Under the pieces are notes generated by a model that saw only the letters and a program-made list of their open reading frames with translations, had not been told where the DNA came from and ran no database searches. Source: a virus. From it: DNA of 46,864 bases. The position numbers and the translations under genes were made by a program. Shown piece after piece: positions 6,745 through 14,770 of the stretch (positions within the stretch are counted from its first letter, which is position 1; each line of letters begins with the position of its first letter). Location of the stretch: positions 1 through 46,864 of the IMG/VR virus record IMGVR_UViG_3300044832_000098, one strand, 5' to 3'.

Positions 6745-8107
6745 GCACCCACATCCATATGGAACTTTGTATCACCAGTTGATGAAACAGTCTGAGCATT
6801 CGGTCTTCGCTTTTAGCGCGAGCCCCCGCTGGATCGCATGCCCCGGATCGATGGCGTATCCTGAGAATACCGCGGAAGGCGTTGACGGTGGCTTCTATGC
6901 GGACGAGGGCACGGCTGCGCATACCCTCGCGGCGTCGGTGCTCAAGAATCGATTTACCTCCGCAGCGAGCGCTATAGGATTGAAGATCAAGGCGGGAACT
7001 CGCGAGTTTGAAGTGACTGAAGAATTTGCCGGCCATGTGCAGACTTATGTCGATGATGTCCGTGCCCGAGCGATCGGCGGTTATCTGATGGTGGAACAGC
7101 GCGTCACGTTAGAAGGCATCGAGGGGTTCGATGAATCCAACTACGGTACCTCAGATGCCGTTATTGCGCTGCCGGGCTACGGCATAATTGAAGATCTAAA
7201 ATTCGGCCAGGGCGAGAAGGTCAACGCTTGGGAGTTCGCGCATACGGATTCGCCGTTTGCCATGAACATGGAACTAGACAGTACCGATTCGGCGGAAGTG
7301 GTCCCCAACTATCAACTGATGATGTATGCGCTTGCGTGCCTGGCCGACATTCGACTGCTGATCGATAACCCAACACACATCCTGATTGTCATCAATCAGC
7401 CGCGTTTAGGTCACATCTCCGAGTTGCGCGTGCCACTTGGTGCACTTGAGCGCTTTGCGGTGTTCGCCTCCGATGCCTTAAGACAAGCCGAACGAGCGAT
7501 GGCCAACGGCATTCAAAAAACCGAAACGCACTGGGCTGATTATTTAAACCCCGGAGAGAAACAGTGCCGTTGGTGCCGCGCTCTGGCGCGCTGTCCGGCT
7601 GCTGCCAAACACGTACAGCAAGAGGTTGCGGCGGATTTCGATATTATCGGCGCCAAGCCGCCCATCGTGCCCGTGAACGCGCCACAGATTGCTAAAGCGT
7701 TGCTCGCCGTACCCTTCGTTTCAGATTGGTGTCGAGCAGTGATGGCCAAGGCCAATGAGCTGGTAGCCTCCGGCGTTCAAGTAATAGGACCCGATGATAA
7801 GCCCTACAAATTTGTGGAAGGCAGGCAAGGGGATCGCAAATGGAAGGATGAGAAGGCCGCAGAAGCTGCGTTGACTGCACAATTAGCCGATAAGGCATAT
7901 ACCCATAAGTTGCTGACCGCTGCCGCTGCTGCGAAGATTTTGGACAAGGCCAAAACTAAAGAATTGTGGAATGATTTGTTTGCCCCGCTGGTATCTCGTG
8001 CTCCTGGACGCCCTACGCTGGCGCTCGGTTCCGATCCGCGGCCGGCGTTCAGCCCGGCATCGAGCGCCGATGAATTTGAAATAGAAGCCGATTGGAGTAT
8101 CCCTTAA
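6737..8107 (+). CDS. DUF2800 PD-(D/E)XK nuclease with AddB/Cas4-type iron-sulfur cysteines
   Basis: About 456 residues from ATG 6737, which has GGAGAAG upstream. The N-terminus FSASPRWIACPGSM is the DUF2800 signature. The nuclease core shows a SDAV Asp near residue 140 and EDLKFGQG (E152-D153-x-K155), the PD-(D/E)XK active site, followed by NYQLMMYAL (QxxxY motif). Cysteines lie at 35 and at 277, 280 and 286 (CRWCRALARC). One N-terminal Cys plus C-x2-C-x5-C is the iron-sulfur staple of AddB and Cas4. This class is a RecB-like exonuclease. Next to the SSB and polymerase genes it likely makes single-stranded ends for recombination or replication. Confidence 0.85.
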   Translation: MAEHPHPYGTLYHQLMKQSEHSVFAFSASPRWIACPGSMAYPENTAEGVDGGFYADEGTAAHTLAASVLKNRFTSAASAIGLKIKAGTREFEVTEEFAGHVQTYVDDVRARAIGGYLMVEQRVTLEGIEGFDESNYGTSDAVIALPGYGIIEDLKFGQGEKVNAWEFAHTDSPFAMNMELDSTDSAEVVPNYQLMMYALACLADIRLLIDNPTHILIVINQPRLGHISELRVPLGALERFAVFASDALRQAERAMANGIQKTETHWADYLNPGEKQCRWCRALARCPAAAKHVQQEVAADFDIIGAKPPIVPVNAPQIAKALLAVPFVSDWCRAVMAKANELVASGVQVIGPDDKPYKFVEGRQGDRKWKDEKAAEAALTAQLADKAYTHKLLTAAAAAKILDKAKTKELWNDLFAPLVSRAPGRPTLALGSDPRPAFSPASSADEFEIEADWSIP

Positions 8108-8170
8108 GTGATCGCACATGCTACCCTGCATTTGCGACAAAGAAACGAAACTCTCAAAGGAAACGAAACA

Positions 8171-8731
8171 ATGCGAATCATGTTACGCGACGTGCGTCAG
8201 TCTTTCATGGTCTACTGGAAGCCAGAGCCCTACCCCGGCGGGAACGATCCCACCCCTTACTTCAGCGGCACGTACCTGTTACCGCCGAATCATCCGCAGC
8301 TCAAAGAGCTAAATAAAATCTGCGTTGATCTGTGCAATGAGAAGTGGGGAACGCGCGGACCTGCGATTTACAAAGCCATCCAGATGACGGGTAAAATCTT
8401 TTTGCGCGATGGCAATACCAAGCCGGACTATGATGGTTTCCCCGGCAATTGGTTTATCTCCGCACGCTCTAAGGTGATGCCGAGCTACTTCGATGGGCAG
8501 AAACAGCCCATCACCGAAGCGCAAGGTATTCTCTATAGCGGCTGCTATGTGAACGTCAGCCTGGAGATGTTTGCCTATGATAAGGGCAACAACGGCTTGG
8601 GCGCTCGGCAGCGCGGTGTACAGTTCTTGCGTAAGGGAGATGCGTTCGGCGGTGGCGGGCCGCCGGCCAGTGAAGACGAGTTCGATGAAATCGACAACCC
8701 TGAGGAAGAGACCGATCCGTTGATGGGTTGA
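8171..8731 (+). CDS. DUF2815 single-stranded DNA-binding protein
   Basis: I start at ATG 8171, with AAAGGAAA upstream, rather than at GTG 8108. The 186-residue product matches DUF2815, a T7 gp2.5-like OB-fold family: SFMVYWKPEP near the start, KWGTRGPAIYKAIQM, SARSKVMPSYFDG, GCYVNVSLEMFAYD, and GLGARQRGVQFLRKGDAFGGG. A Gly hinge leads to a strongly acidic tail ending EEETDPLMG. Acidic tails of SSB proteins recruit partner enzymes; this one ends in Asp-Pro-Leu-Met. It sits between the nuclease and polymerase genes, as is usual for the DUF2800-DUF2815-PolA module. Confidence 0.85.
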   Translation: MRIMLRDVRQSFMVYWKPEPYPGGNDPTPYFSGTYLLPPNHPQLKELNKICVDLCNEKWGTRGPAIYKAIQMTGKIFLRDGNTKPDYDGFPGNWFISARSKVMPSYFDGQKQPITEAQGILYSGCYVNVSLEMFAYDKGNNGLGARQRGVQFLRKGDAFGGGGPPASEDEFDEIDNPEEETDPLMG

Positions 8732-8742
8732 AACGAGTCCCG

Positions 8743-8798
8743 CCCGCGCGCCGAAGATACCCGAAGACAAGGCTGTGAAAGTCAGCGCGGCGCGCGGG
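8743..8798 (+). other. GC-rich inverted repeat
   Basis: An 11-base arm CCCGCGCGCCG at 8743-8753 is perfectly complementary to CGGCGCGCGGG at 8788-8798, with a 34-base loop. It fills the 89-base gap after the SSB gene. No U-run follows, so a simple intrinsic terminator is unlikely. It could stabilise the SSB transcript or limit read-through into the next gene. Confidence 0.5.
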
Positions 8799-8820
8799 AG
8801 ATGGGCAATAGGAGTCCCAC

Positions 8821-9075
8821 GTGTTTTCTAAAGATATTGAAGAAAATTGCGAAATATTGCGTGAGCTGATTGCCGCATTGCCTCCAAGCGAACGTCCCTA
8901 CGCCAAGAAAGCCGCAATGAAAATGGAAAAAGCATTCACCGATCTGCAACGCGATTACCCAAAGAGCGCGGCGGTCGCGCTGGGTGCAGCTTTTGCAATC
9001 TATATGATCGGTGCGCGGATCGTAGAGCAGGCCAAAGAGAGCGACGGTGAGGGGTTGATTAAGTTGGTCAGCTAA
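8821..9075 (+). CDS. Small hypothetical protein
   Basis: GTG 8821 has AGGAG six bases upstream. The 84-residue product is helical, with a charged N-terminal two thirds and a hydrophobic stretch at about 59-75 (AVALGAAFAIYMIGARIV) that may be membrane-associated or simply buried. It lies between SSB and DNA polymerase, one base from the polymerase start, so it is probably co-translated with replication proteins. No family is recognised. Confidence 0.65.
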   Translation: MFSKDIEENCEILRELIAALPPSERPYAKKAAMKMEKAFTDLQRDYPKSAAVALGAAFAIYMIGARIVEQAKESDGEGLIKLVS

Positions 9076-9076
9076 C

Positions 9077-11158
9077 ATGCGGCTGTTCGTTGACATCGAG
9101 TCGAGAAGCTCCGTGCCGATCCGGCAAGGCAATGTTAAATATTCGACAGCCGTCGAAATCATCATGCTGCAATGGGCGATTGATGATGGCCCCGTAACTG
9201 TTGAAGAGCTGCCTTCCCTCAAGTTCAAAAGCGCAGTCAAAAAAGCGGACGAAATCTGGGCTCACCAAGCCGAGTTCGACCGCACGATGTTGGAAACGTG
9301 CAGTTGGTGGCAAGCGCTCAAAGTCCCTGAAACCAAATGGCGCTGTACCGCAGCGCTCGCCCGGATGCATGGCCTGCCTGGGGGGCTTGATAAGCTCTGC
9401 ACCATTTTCAATCTGCCGCCCGATCAAGCGAAAACTGACGGTAAGGATCACATTCAGCTTTTCTGCAAGCCCAACAAAACGGGCATGTACAACGATCAGC
9501 GCTCGCACCCCAAGGAGTGGGCCGAGTTCCTGGCCTATGGTGGTCAGGACGTTATTGCAATGCGCCACATCCACGCCAAGATTCCTAAGTGGAATGCGAC
9601 GCCTCGTATGTGGGCTGTGTGGCGCTTGGATTTTCGGATGAATCATCGCGGGGTAGCGATGGATATCCCCCTCGCAGAGGGCGCCATAGAGGCCACCACG
9701 CGCGATAAGAGTAAGCTGGCGGCACGCACGGCTAAACTCTCAAAGATCCAAGCGAGCGGCTTGGAGGGTGATGAAAGCGCCGTGGAATCAACCACGCAGC
9801 GCGATCGGCTGCTGGCCTATATGTCGGACTTCGGTGTCAACTTGCCGGACTTAACCGCTGACACCGTAGAGAGGAGACTAGAAGATGAATCACTTCCCGA
9901 ACACATTAAAGAGCTTTTACGTATTCGCCAGAAAGCTTCCAAGACTAGTACGGCTAAGTATAGCCGCGTTATTAATCAGCATGTTGGTGGCCGTCTATTT
10001 AACTTGCTGGTTTTTTGCGGTGCTATGCGTACTGGCCGGTGGGCTGGTCGCACACTGCAGCCACAAAATCTACCTCGCCCTAGACACGAGACGTGGGATA
10101 TAGCGCATGCGATCAAACATTTCCAAAACGGCACGATTGACGCGTATGCTCCCGATGACGTTTTGGGGCTTGCGTCGAGCGCTCTGCGTGGACTCATTAT
10201 CTCGGAGCCTGGAAGACGCTTGGCTACCTCTGACCTTGCCAATATCGAAGGCCGATACATGGCATGGATTGCCGGTGAGGATTGGAAAATTGCCGCCTAC
10301 GAAGCTTATGATCGGAAAGAAGGGCCAGATTTATACAAGGTAGCTTATGCTCGTCCATTCGCAATTGATCCCAACTCTATCGCTGATGACGGCGATTACC
10401 GTAGGCAAGTTGGGAAGGTTATGGAACTCGCCTTACAATATTATGGTGGCGTCGGAGCCTTCTGCTCGATGGCGGAAACATATGGCCTCAATCTCAACGA
10501 GCTTGCCGTTACCGCCTGGCCCACAATACCGATTGACGTTAAGCGAACGGCTCAACAGCTTTGGCACAAGGCCATAAAGGCTAGACGTACATATGGACTC
10601 GAAGAACGAACGTGGATCGTCTGCCAGGCTTTGGTTCTCATGTGGCGGGCCGCGCATCCGATGGTGGTGGCGTTTTGGGAAACTCTGGATAATGCGATTA
10701 AGGACGCGATTAGAAGCCCTGGAAAGAAGTTCAAGGCAGGCGAGCGAATCACCGTGGACCGTGTTGGTAACTGGCTGCGAATTAAGCTCCCTAGCGGACG
10801 CTACCTCAACTACCCAGCGCCCCGAGTTAAAACCGACGGGTACTTCACTAACCGATCCTTCGTCGGAGTAAACCCCTATACCAAGCAATGGGGCCGGATT
10901 GCCACCTACAGTGGCAAAGATGCTGAAAATGTTTGCCAAGGCGGATGCGCGGATATTCTCATGGACGGATTACTGGCAGCGGACGAGGCCGGCTACAACC
11001 CGGTACTTTCTGTTCACGATGAAGTTATTTGCGAGTCTCCGGACAAGGATCACTATAGCGATAAGGGTTTAAGCCGTTTGATGGTTGAATCAAGTCTCTG
11101 GGCCGATGGGCTTCCACTAACCGCAAAAGGAAAGGTCACTTATCGTTATGCAAAATGA
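9077..11158 (+). CDS. Family A DNA polymerase with 3'-5' exonuclease domain
   Basis: 693 residues, usual for phage PolA enzymes. The N-terminal DnaQ-like exonuclease shows FVDIES (D6, E8), AHQAEFD (D68) and YGGQDV. The polymerase domain has GRWAGRTLQPQNLPRP, motif A SDLANIEGR (D386), the O-helix motif B RRQVGKVMELALQYYG (R442, K447) and motif C VHDEV (D648). All catalytic residues are present, so it should copy the phage genome with proofreading. Its 3' end overlaps a small cysteine-rich gene by 11 bases. The long frame at 9885-10103 inside it is a shadow. Confidence 0.95.
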   Translation: MRLFVDIESRSSVPIRQGNVKYSTAVEIIMLQWAIDDGPVTVEELPSLKFKSAVKKADEIWAHQAEFDRTMLETCSWWQALKVPETKWRCTAALARMHGLPGGLDKLCTIFNLPPDQAKTDGKDHIQLFCKPNKTGMYNDQRSHPKEWAEFLAYGGQDVIAMRHIHAKIPKWNATPRMWAVWRLDFRMNHRGVAMDIPLAEGAIEATTRDKSKLAARTAKLSKIQASGLEGDESAVESTTQRDRLLAYMSDFGVNLPDLTADTVERRLEDESLPEHIKELLRIRQKASKTSTAKYSRVINQHVGGRLFNLLVFCGAMRTGRWAGRTLQPQNLPRPRHETWDIAHAIKHFQNGTIDAYAPDDVLGLASSALRGLIISEPGRRLATSDLANIEGRYMAWIAGEDWKIAAYEAYDRKEGPDLYKVAYARPFAIDPNSIADDGDYRRQVGKVMELALQYYGGVGAFCSMAETYGLNLNELAVTAWPTIPIDVKRTAQQLWHKAIKARRTYGLEERTWIVCQALVLMWRAAHPMVVAFWETLDNAIKDAIRSPGKKFKAGERITVDRVGNWLRIKLPSGRYLNYPAPRVKTDGYFTNRSFVGVNPYTKQWGRIATYSGKDAENVCQGGCADILMDGLLAADEAGYNPVLSVHDEVICESPDKDHYSDKGLSRLMVESSLWADGLPLTAKGKVTYRYAK

Positions 11159-11324
11159 GACCGAGCAGCTATACCTATCGCTTAAAAGCTACCCCTGTCG
11201 CTGCGTGTACGCGCGGACCGCCAACGGTCAGCCATTGTACGAGAAAGGCGAGCGTGTGCTTGAAAAGAAATGCGCGCGTTGTGGCGCTATGGAAACGTAT
11301 GAGCAAACCCGAATCGGCAGTTGA
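11148..11324 (+). CDS. Small CxxC protein nested between polymerase and VRR-NUC genes
   Basis: ATG 11148 lies inside the polymerase 3' end and is read in another frame. The 58-residue product has YPCRCVYAR and KKCARCGAMETYE: a CxC plus CxxC pair 25 residues apart, able to bind one zinc ion. It overlaps the next gene by 26 bases. Without it there would be about 140 bases of gap in an otherwise gapless operon, which supports it. Such small zinc-ribbon proteins are frequent beside VRR-NUC genes, but the function is unknown. Confidence 0.6.
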   Translation: MQNETEQLYLSLKSYPCRCVYARTANGQPLYEKGERVLEKKCARCGAMETYEQTRIGS

Positions 11325-11595
11325 GAACTATCTACGCGATGGGGTCAAAGCGCGTAAGGGGTGGGCCGCTAAGATGGTCGACAAAGGCCGCAGAGGGGCA
11401 CCGGATCGTGAATGCCGCTTCCCCCGCGCGATCACTATTTACATCGAGACTAAAGCCGAAAACGGATGCCTTAAGCCATGGCAAGAGCAGTACCACACGG
11501 ACCTGCGAGATCTTGGCTATATCGTGCTGGTGCTTTGGACCGCGGGTCAGGTGTCTAGATTCTTTGCGGATTACGATCGCGGCGCGTATGGCTGA
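11299..11595 (+). CDS. VRR-NUC domain nuclease
   Basis: I use ATG 11299 (98 residues). A longer in-frame start at 11155 would be wholly overlapped by the small cysteine gene and has a non-conserved Arg-rich N-terminus. The core shows ESAVENYL, RRGAPDRE (the catalytic Asp in G-x-PD), ITIYIETKA (E-x-K) and QEQYHTDLRDLGY, the standard VRR-NUC layout of the PD-(D/E)XK superfamily. Stand-alone versions act as structure-specific nucleases. It sits beside an SNF2-type helicase whose start it overlaps, a common phage pair. Confidence 0.85.
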   Translation: MSKPESAVENYLRDGVKARKGWAAKMVDKGRRGAPDRECRFPRAITIYIETKAENGCLKPWQEQYHTDLRDLGYIVLVLWTAGQVSRFFADYDRGAYG

Positions 11596-13012
11596 ACCGT
11601 TTAACCTTCGCCCAATTCAGCCGCCTATGGTGGACTTTATACGCCACAACAAACGCTGTGCGCTGTTCGCCGGGTGCGGTACTGGCAAAAGCTCCTCTGC
11701 GCTCTTCGCCATAGAGTTGATGGCGTTACTTGGAGAAATCGATTTTAAGAACCCGGTGTTGGTCATCGGTCCCGCGCGGGTAGCACGCGATACGTGGACC
11801 GATGAAGCGGCCAAATGGACGCAGTTTGCGCATTTGATAATCCTCCCTTTAAGCGGTACGCCCACTGAGCGTTTGAAGAAGCTCAAACAAAAAGCACACA
11901 TCTACACGATAAGCTACGAGCTGCTACCGTGGTTGGTTGACTGTTGGCTGGCCAAATGGCCCTACAGGGTGGTTATCGCGGATGAACTCGAACGACTAAA
12001 AAGCTTTAGGGAGAAAGCGCACGGCACGAACCTTAAGTCAGCGAAGTCCGGAGCCTCCGGCAAGCGAGCACACTCCATCGGAAGGGTTGTTCATAACCTT
12101 ACAGACCGGTGGATCAACTTGGGTGGTACGCCTGCCCCTGCAGGACTCAAAGACTTGTGGGGCTCTACGTGGTTTCTGGATCGCGGGGAGCGACTTGGAC
12201 GTACTTTTACAGCGTTCAAGGATAGATGGTTTCGGCTCCGATGGTCGGGTGTTGGCATTGAGCCTCTACCTCACGCCGAAAAAGAAATTCACGCCGCGTT
12301 GGCTGACATCTGTCTCACCGTCGATCCGGCGGATTATTACGATCTTAAAAAACCGATCGTTAACCAAATAAAAGTCCCTCTCCCGCCCAAAGCTCGTGCG
12401 CTCTACGAGAAGCTAGAGCGGGAGATGTTCGTGAAGCTTGAGAGCGGCGTGCGGATCGATGCGTTGACCGCTGCGGGTTTGACCAATAAGTGTTTGCAGT
12501 TGGCCAATGGCGCCATGTATACCGATCATCCGGCTTGGGAGGAAGTTCACCGTGCAAAGCTCGAAGCGCTCGAATCAGTTGTCTCAGAATCCGGCGGTAC
12601 CCCGCTCCTGGTCCAGTATTCTTTCAAGAGTGATAAAACCCGCATACTTAAAACTTTTAGAGGCAGCGTTGATTTGTCTACGCCCCGAGGACTTAGTTAT
12701 TTTAAGTCTGGTAGCGCTCGTATTGGCGTTGCTCACCCTGGATCGATGGGTCATGGAATTGATGGCCTCCAGCATGTGACTAACCAACTCGTACGCTTTG
12801 GCCATACCTGGAAACTCTCAGAGACGATGCAAATGCTGGAGCGTATCGGGCCTATGCGTCAATTCAATGCGGGACTCAATCGAGCGGTGTTCGTCCACGA
12901 TATTTTAGCCTCAGAAACTCTTGACGAGACAGTACTCGATGCACACGAGAATCATCGAGGGGTGCAAGACGCCTTGCTACGTGCAATGAACCGTTACAAG
13001 GGGAAAGCATGA
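11588..13012 (+). CDS. SNF2/DEAD-like superfamily 2 helicase
   Basis: 474 residues from ATG 11588, overlapping the VRR-NUC stop by eight bases. Motif I is GCGTGKSS (29-36), motif Ia VIGPARVARDTW, motif II VIADELE (D132, E133), motif III NLGGTPAP. Motif VI is an unusual SETMQMLERIGPMRQ in place of the common Q-x-x-x-R-x-x-R-x-GQ form. The phage-type SNF2 enzymes are DNA-dependent ATPases involved in replication fork or recombination processing. It is the last large gene of the replication block. Confidence 0.88.
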   Translation: MAEPFNLRPIQPPMVDFIRHNKRCALFAGCGTGKSSSALFAIELMALLGEIDFKNPVLVIGPARVARDTWTDEAAKWTQFAHLIILPLSGTPTERLKKLKQKAHIYTISYELLPWLVDCWLAKWPYRVVIADELERLKSFREKAHGTNLKSAKSGASGKRAHSIGRVVHNLTDRWINLGGTPAPAGLKDLWGSTWFLDRGERLGRTFTAFKDRWFRLRWSGVGIEPLPHAEKEIHAALADICLTVDPADYYDLKKPIVNQIKVPLPPKARALYEKLEREMFVKLESGVRIDALTAAGLTNKCLQLANGAMYTDHPAWEEVHRAKLEALESVVSESGGTPLLVQYSFKSDKTRILKTFRGSVDLSTPRGLSYFKSGSARIGVAHPGSMGHGIDGLQHVTNQLVRFGHTWKLSETMQMLERIGPMRQFNAGLNRAVFVHDILASETLDETVLDAHENHRGVQDALLRAMNRYKGKA

Positions 13013-13152
13013 AAGTATCAATCGACTACCAACGAGTGCGCTATTGGCAGCGAGCGGGAGGAGGACTAGTATCAGGCCGTCCCTCAGGGCGCTTTAAGAG
13101 GATATTTCAATGGCTGATCCGATCCGTAACCCCGACGGCACGCTCCAGGTAG
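13009..13152 (+). CDS. Small basic protein overlapping the next gene (tentative)
   Basis: ATG 13009 overlaps the helicase stop (ATGA). The 47-residue frame is Arg-rich ([30 protein letters not shown]) and overlaps the next gene by 43 bases in a different frame. The first 33 codons have no competing gene. The overlap is larger than usual here, so this may be a leader rather than a functional protein. Confidence 0.35.
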   Translation: MKVSIDYQRVRYWQRAGGGLVSGRPSGRFKRIFQWLIRSVTPTARSR

Positions 13153-13394
13153 CCCCGCCCATCAGAAGCGCCTTTGCGCCACAGCCTGGGGGTCCCGCCC
13201 CGCCAGCGCCACCCGTGCAAGGAGGACCCACAGCAGCCACGCCAGAAGCTCAAGGAGCTATCCACGCACTCATTGCGGCATTGGCCAGTGCGTTCGCCCC
13301 CAAGGCCATCACTCAGATGAAGGGCAGAACCGACCAGGCGATCGATGACGCCTCTGGGGGCCGGCAACCCTTAGGTAACGAGCTGTCGCAATAG
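13110..13394 (+). CDS. Pro/Ala-rich small protein
   Basis: 94 residues; GAGG lies eight bases before the ATG. The N-terminus [13 protein letters not shown] is followed by a disordered Pro/Gly segment and then a helix ([17 protein letters not shown]). No catalytic motif. As one of the last plus-strand genes it may be expressed late with the next one. The GTG of the next gene overlaps its stop. Confidence 0.65.
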   Translation: MADPIRNPDGTLQVAPPIRSAFAPQPGGPAPPAPPVQGGPTAATPEAQGAIHALIAALASAFAPKAITQMKGRTDQAIDDASGGRQPLGNELSQ

Positions 13395-13567
13395 TGCCAG
13401 CAGTTAGCAAACAACAGCTTAGAGCGATGTATGCCGCCAAGGCAGGCAAATCAACGTTAGGGATACCCCAGAAGGTCGGGGCTGACTTCGTAGCCGCTAC
13501 GCCCGCTGGGAAGCTTCCTCAGCGGGCACCTAAGAAACCCAAACCTTTGAGCGAAGAGTTCGCCTAA
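13394..13567 (+). CDS. Small conserved phage protein of the MPxVSKxQ type
   Basis: GTG 13394 overlaps the previous TAG. The 57-residue product begins [20 protein letters not shown] and continues [15 protein letters not shown], a pattern I recognise from small, basic phage proteins with VSKxQ and GIPxxVGxxFV motifs; their role is not known to me. The tail is Pro/Lys-rich. It is the last plus-strand gene before the convergent junction. Its 3' half encodes a strong hairpin at 13501-13527. Confidence 0.65.
   Translation: MPAVSKQQLRAMYAAKAGKSTLGIPQKVGADFVAATPAGKLPQRAPKKPKPLSEEFA
13501..13527 (+). other. Hairpin within the end of the last rightward gene
   Basis: GCCCGCTG (13501-13508) pairs with CAGCGGGC (13520-13527) across an 11-base loop that itself contains the palindrome GGAAGCTTCC. 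There is no U-run. It may slow RNA polymerase or protect the transcript 3' end at the convergent junction. Confidence 0.45.
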
Positions 13568-13684
13568 GGCTTGTTGCGGCCCCCGCGACTGTAGGTGAAT
13601 ACCGGAACCGGCGCGTTGGCTACCGCGCTTGCAGCTCCCCCGCATCCGCAGCGGGAGGTTGCCGCAACCACGACCGGTTGAAGT

Positions 13685-13705
13685 GCCGGGTCCATCTTAC
13701 CCGGC
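13685..13705. terminator. Hairpin in the convergent junction
   Basis: A perfect 7-base-pair stem GCCGGGT/ACCCGGC with a 7-base loop lies between the ends of the rightward (13567) and leftward (13719) transcripts. It can form on either strand. No U-tract is present on either side, so classification as a terminator rests on position alone. Confidence 0.35.
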
Positions 13706-13718
13706 GATGTCTCCGTAC

Positions 13719-13913
13719 TCACCCTACCCTCGCCATGGTGGCCGTCTTACCGGGAGCGGCAAAGGTAGACGACTGTGGGGGATGCTCCAGCACGCTAAGG
13801 ATTTTCTCCAGCAGCTTCTCGATACGATGAAAAGCCTTGCGCTCTTCGGACCAATCCGACGACGCGCCTTCGACTTCTATCGTGATGTTGCTCCCTGTGC
13901 GTGAGGTAATCAC
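13719..13913 (-). CDS. Small coiled-coil protein
   Basis: The start is GTG 13913, overlapping the stop of the upstream gene. The 64-residue product has a short beta-like N-terminus (NITIEVEG) and an amphipathic helix (EERKAFHRIEKLLEKILSVLEHP) that probably forms a coiled coil. It is the last gene of the leftward late operon. Function unknown. Confidence 0.6.
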   Translation of the reverse strand: MITSRTGSNITIEVEGASSDWSEERKAFHRIEKLLEKILSVLEHPPQSSTFAAPGKTATMARVG

Positions 13914-14293
13914 GCCTTGCGCACCGCAGCCGCGACCGCGGGGTTGGCAGCGGCAGCGGCCGGCGTCAACGTCATGGTGGCAGTGCTTCCCGGCGCATCG
14001 AACGAGGGCTCGGTCAGGGTGAGCGGAATCACAGGCCCCGGCGCACCGATCGGCGCTCCAGTTGAATCGAGCGCAGTGGCCTGCACGCTGGCCGCTACGG
14101 TAACGCCATCGGATGAAATTGGCAGGCTCGTGGTGAGCGAATAGGGACCGGGGGCTGGAATGGCAACCGCGGGTTGAGCCGCGCCGGCTGAATCGGTGAC
14201 AACCACCGATAGTGAGCCGGCTTGAATGCCCGCGGGCAGCGGCGTCTTGACTGTGGCAAGGGTAATCAGAACTTGAGCGAGGGTGGCTGACAT
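13910..14293 (-). CDS. Small beta-rich structural-type protein
   Basis: 127 residues with an AAAGGA ribosome site. The sequence is Ala/Thr/Val/Pro-rich with alternating strands (LSVVVTDSAG, GPYSLTTSLP, VTVAASVQATALDSTGA), the composition of an Ig-like beta-sandwich as found in phage surface or fibre proteins. It has few charged residues. It follows the endolysin gene, so it may be a virion decoration or a fibre accessory; this is inference from composition. Confidence 0.6.
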   Translation of the reverse strand: MSATLAQVLITLATVKTPLPAGIQAGSLSVVVTDSAGAAQPAVAIPAPGPYSLTTSLPISSDGVTVAASVQATALDSTGAPIGAPGPVIPLTLTEPSFDAPGSTATMTLTPAAAAANPAVAAAVRKA

Positions 14294-14338
14294 GAGCGTT
14301 CCTTTAAAAATTCGGGGTGTTTGGACAATGCGCTTAAA

Positions 14339-14770
14339 TTATGACAGAAACAAGACTTGTTCAGCTAGCCTTCGGCGCTTCAACCCCGCATTCTCTATCC
14401 CCTCTACACGGTCCCATTTGGGGAACTCTGCCGCAGCAGCAGCAAAGTCCCGCGCGTTCACCAGTTTGAGCATGGTCGAATGCTCTTCAGCGCCAACACC
14501 CACGTTGTAGGTAAAGCTCACCAAAGCATCAAACTGGTTCTGATTGCAGTTAACTTGTAGCGACTTCTCGACGCCCTCAACCGCCGCACGAGTGTCTCGC
14601 TGAAACCAATATTCGGCTTGGGATTCAGTGCAGCTCATGCTGCCTACGATTTCAGGTCCCGTGTGCCCCCAGCCGATAGTCCATCGACCACGCTGATCCT
14701 TGTACGACACCAATTTCAATTCCTCGAAGCTCTTGATCAGATCCTCGCCCGTGGAGCTTAAGGTGTTCAT
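14339..14770 (-). CDS. Endolysin, GH24 lysozyme (muramidase)
   Basis: 143 residues. FEELKLVSYKDQRGRWTIGW carries the GH24 catalytic triad of T4 and P21 type lysozymes: E16, D25 and T31, with the expected 9 and 6 residue spacing, followed by GWGHT. The remainder (FDALVSFTYNVG, LKRRRLAEQVLFL) is the usual helical lobe. It cleaves the N-acetylmuramic acid to N-acetylglucosamine bond in peptidoglycan at the end of infection. There is no N-terminal signal-anchor sequence, so it needs a holin; candidates lie at 17665-18537. Its start overlaps the stop of the beta-helix gene. Confidence 0.93.
   Translation of the reverse strand: MNTLSSTGEDLIKSFEELKLVSYKDQRGRWTIGWGHTGPEIVGSMSCTESQAEYWFQRDTRAAVEGVEKSLQVNCNQNQFDALVSFTYNVGVGAEEHSTMLKLVNARDFAAAAAEFPKWDRVEGIENAGLKRRRLAEQVLFLS

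Noticed and set aside
9885-10103. 72-codon frame with two apparent membrane segments
   Set aside because: Lies entirely inside the DNA polymerase gene in another frame, where conserved polymerase sequence accounts for the DNA.
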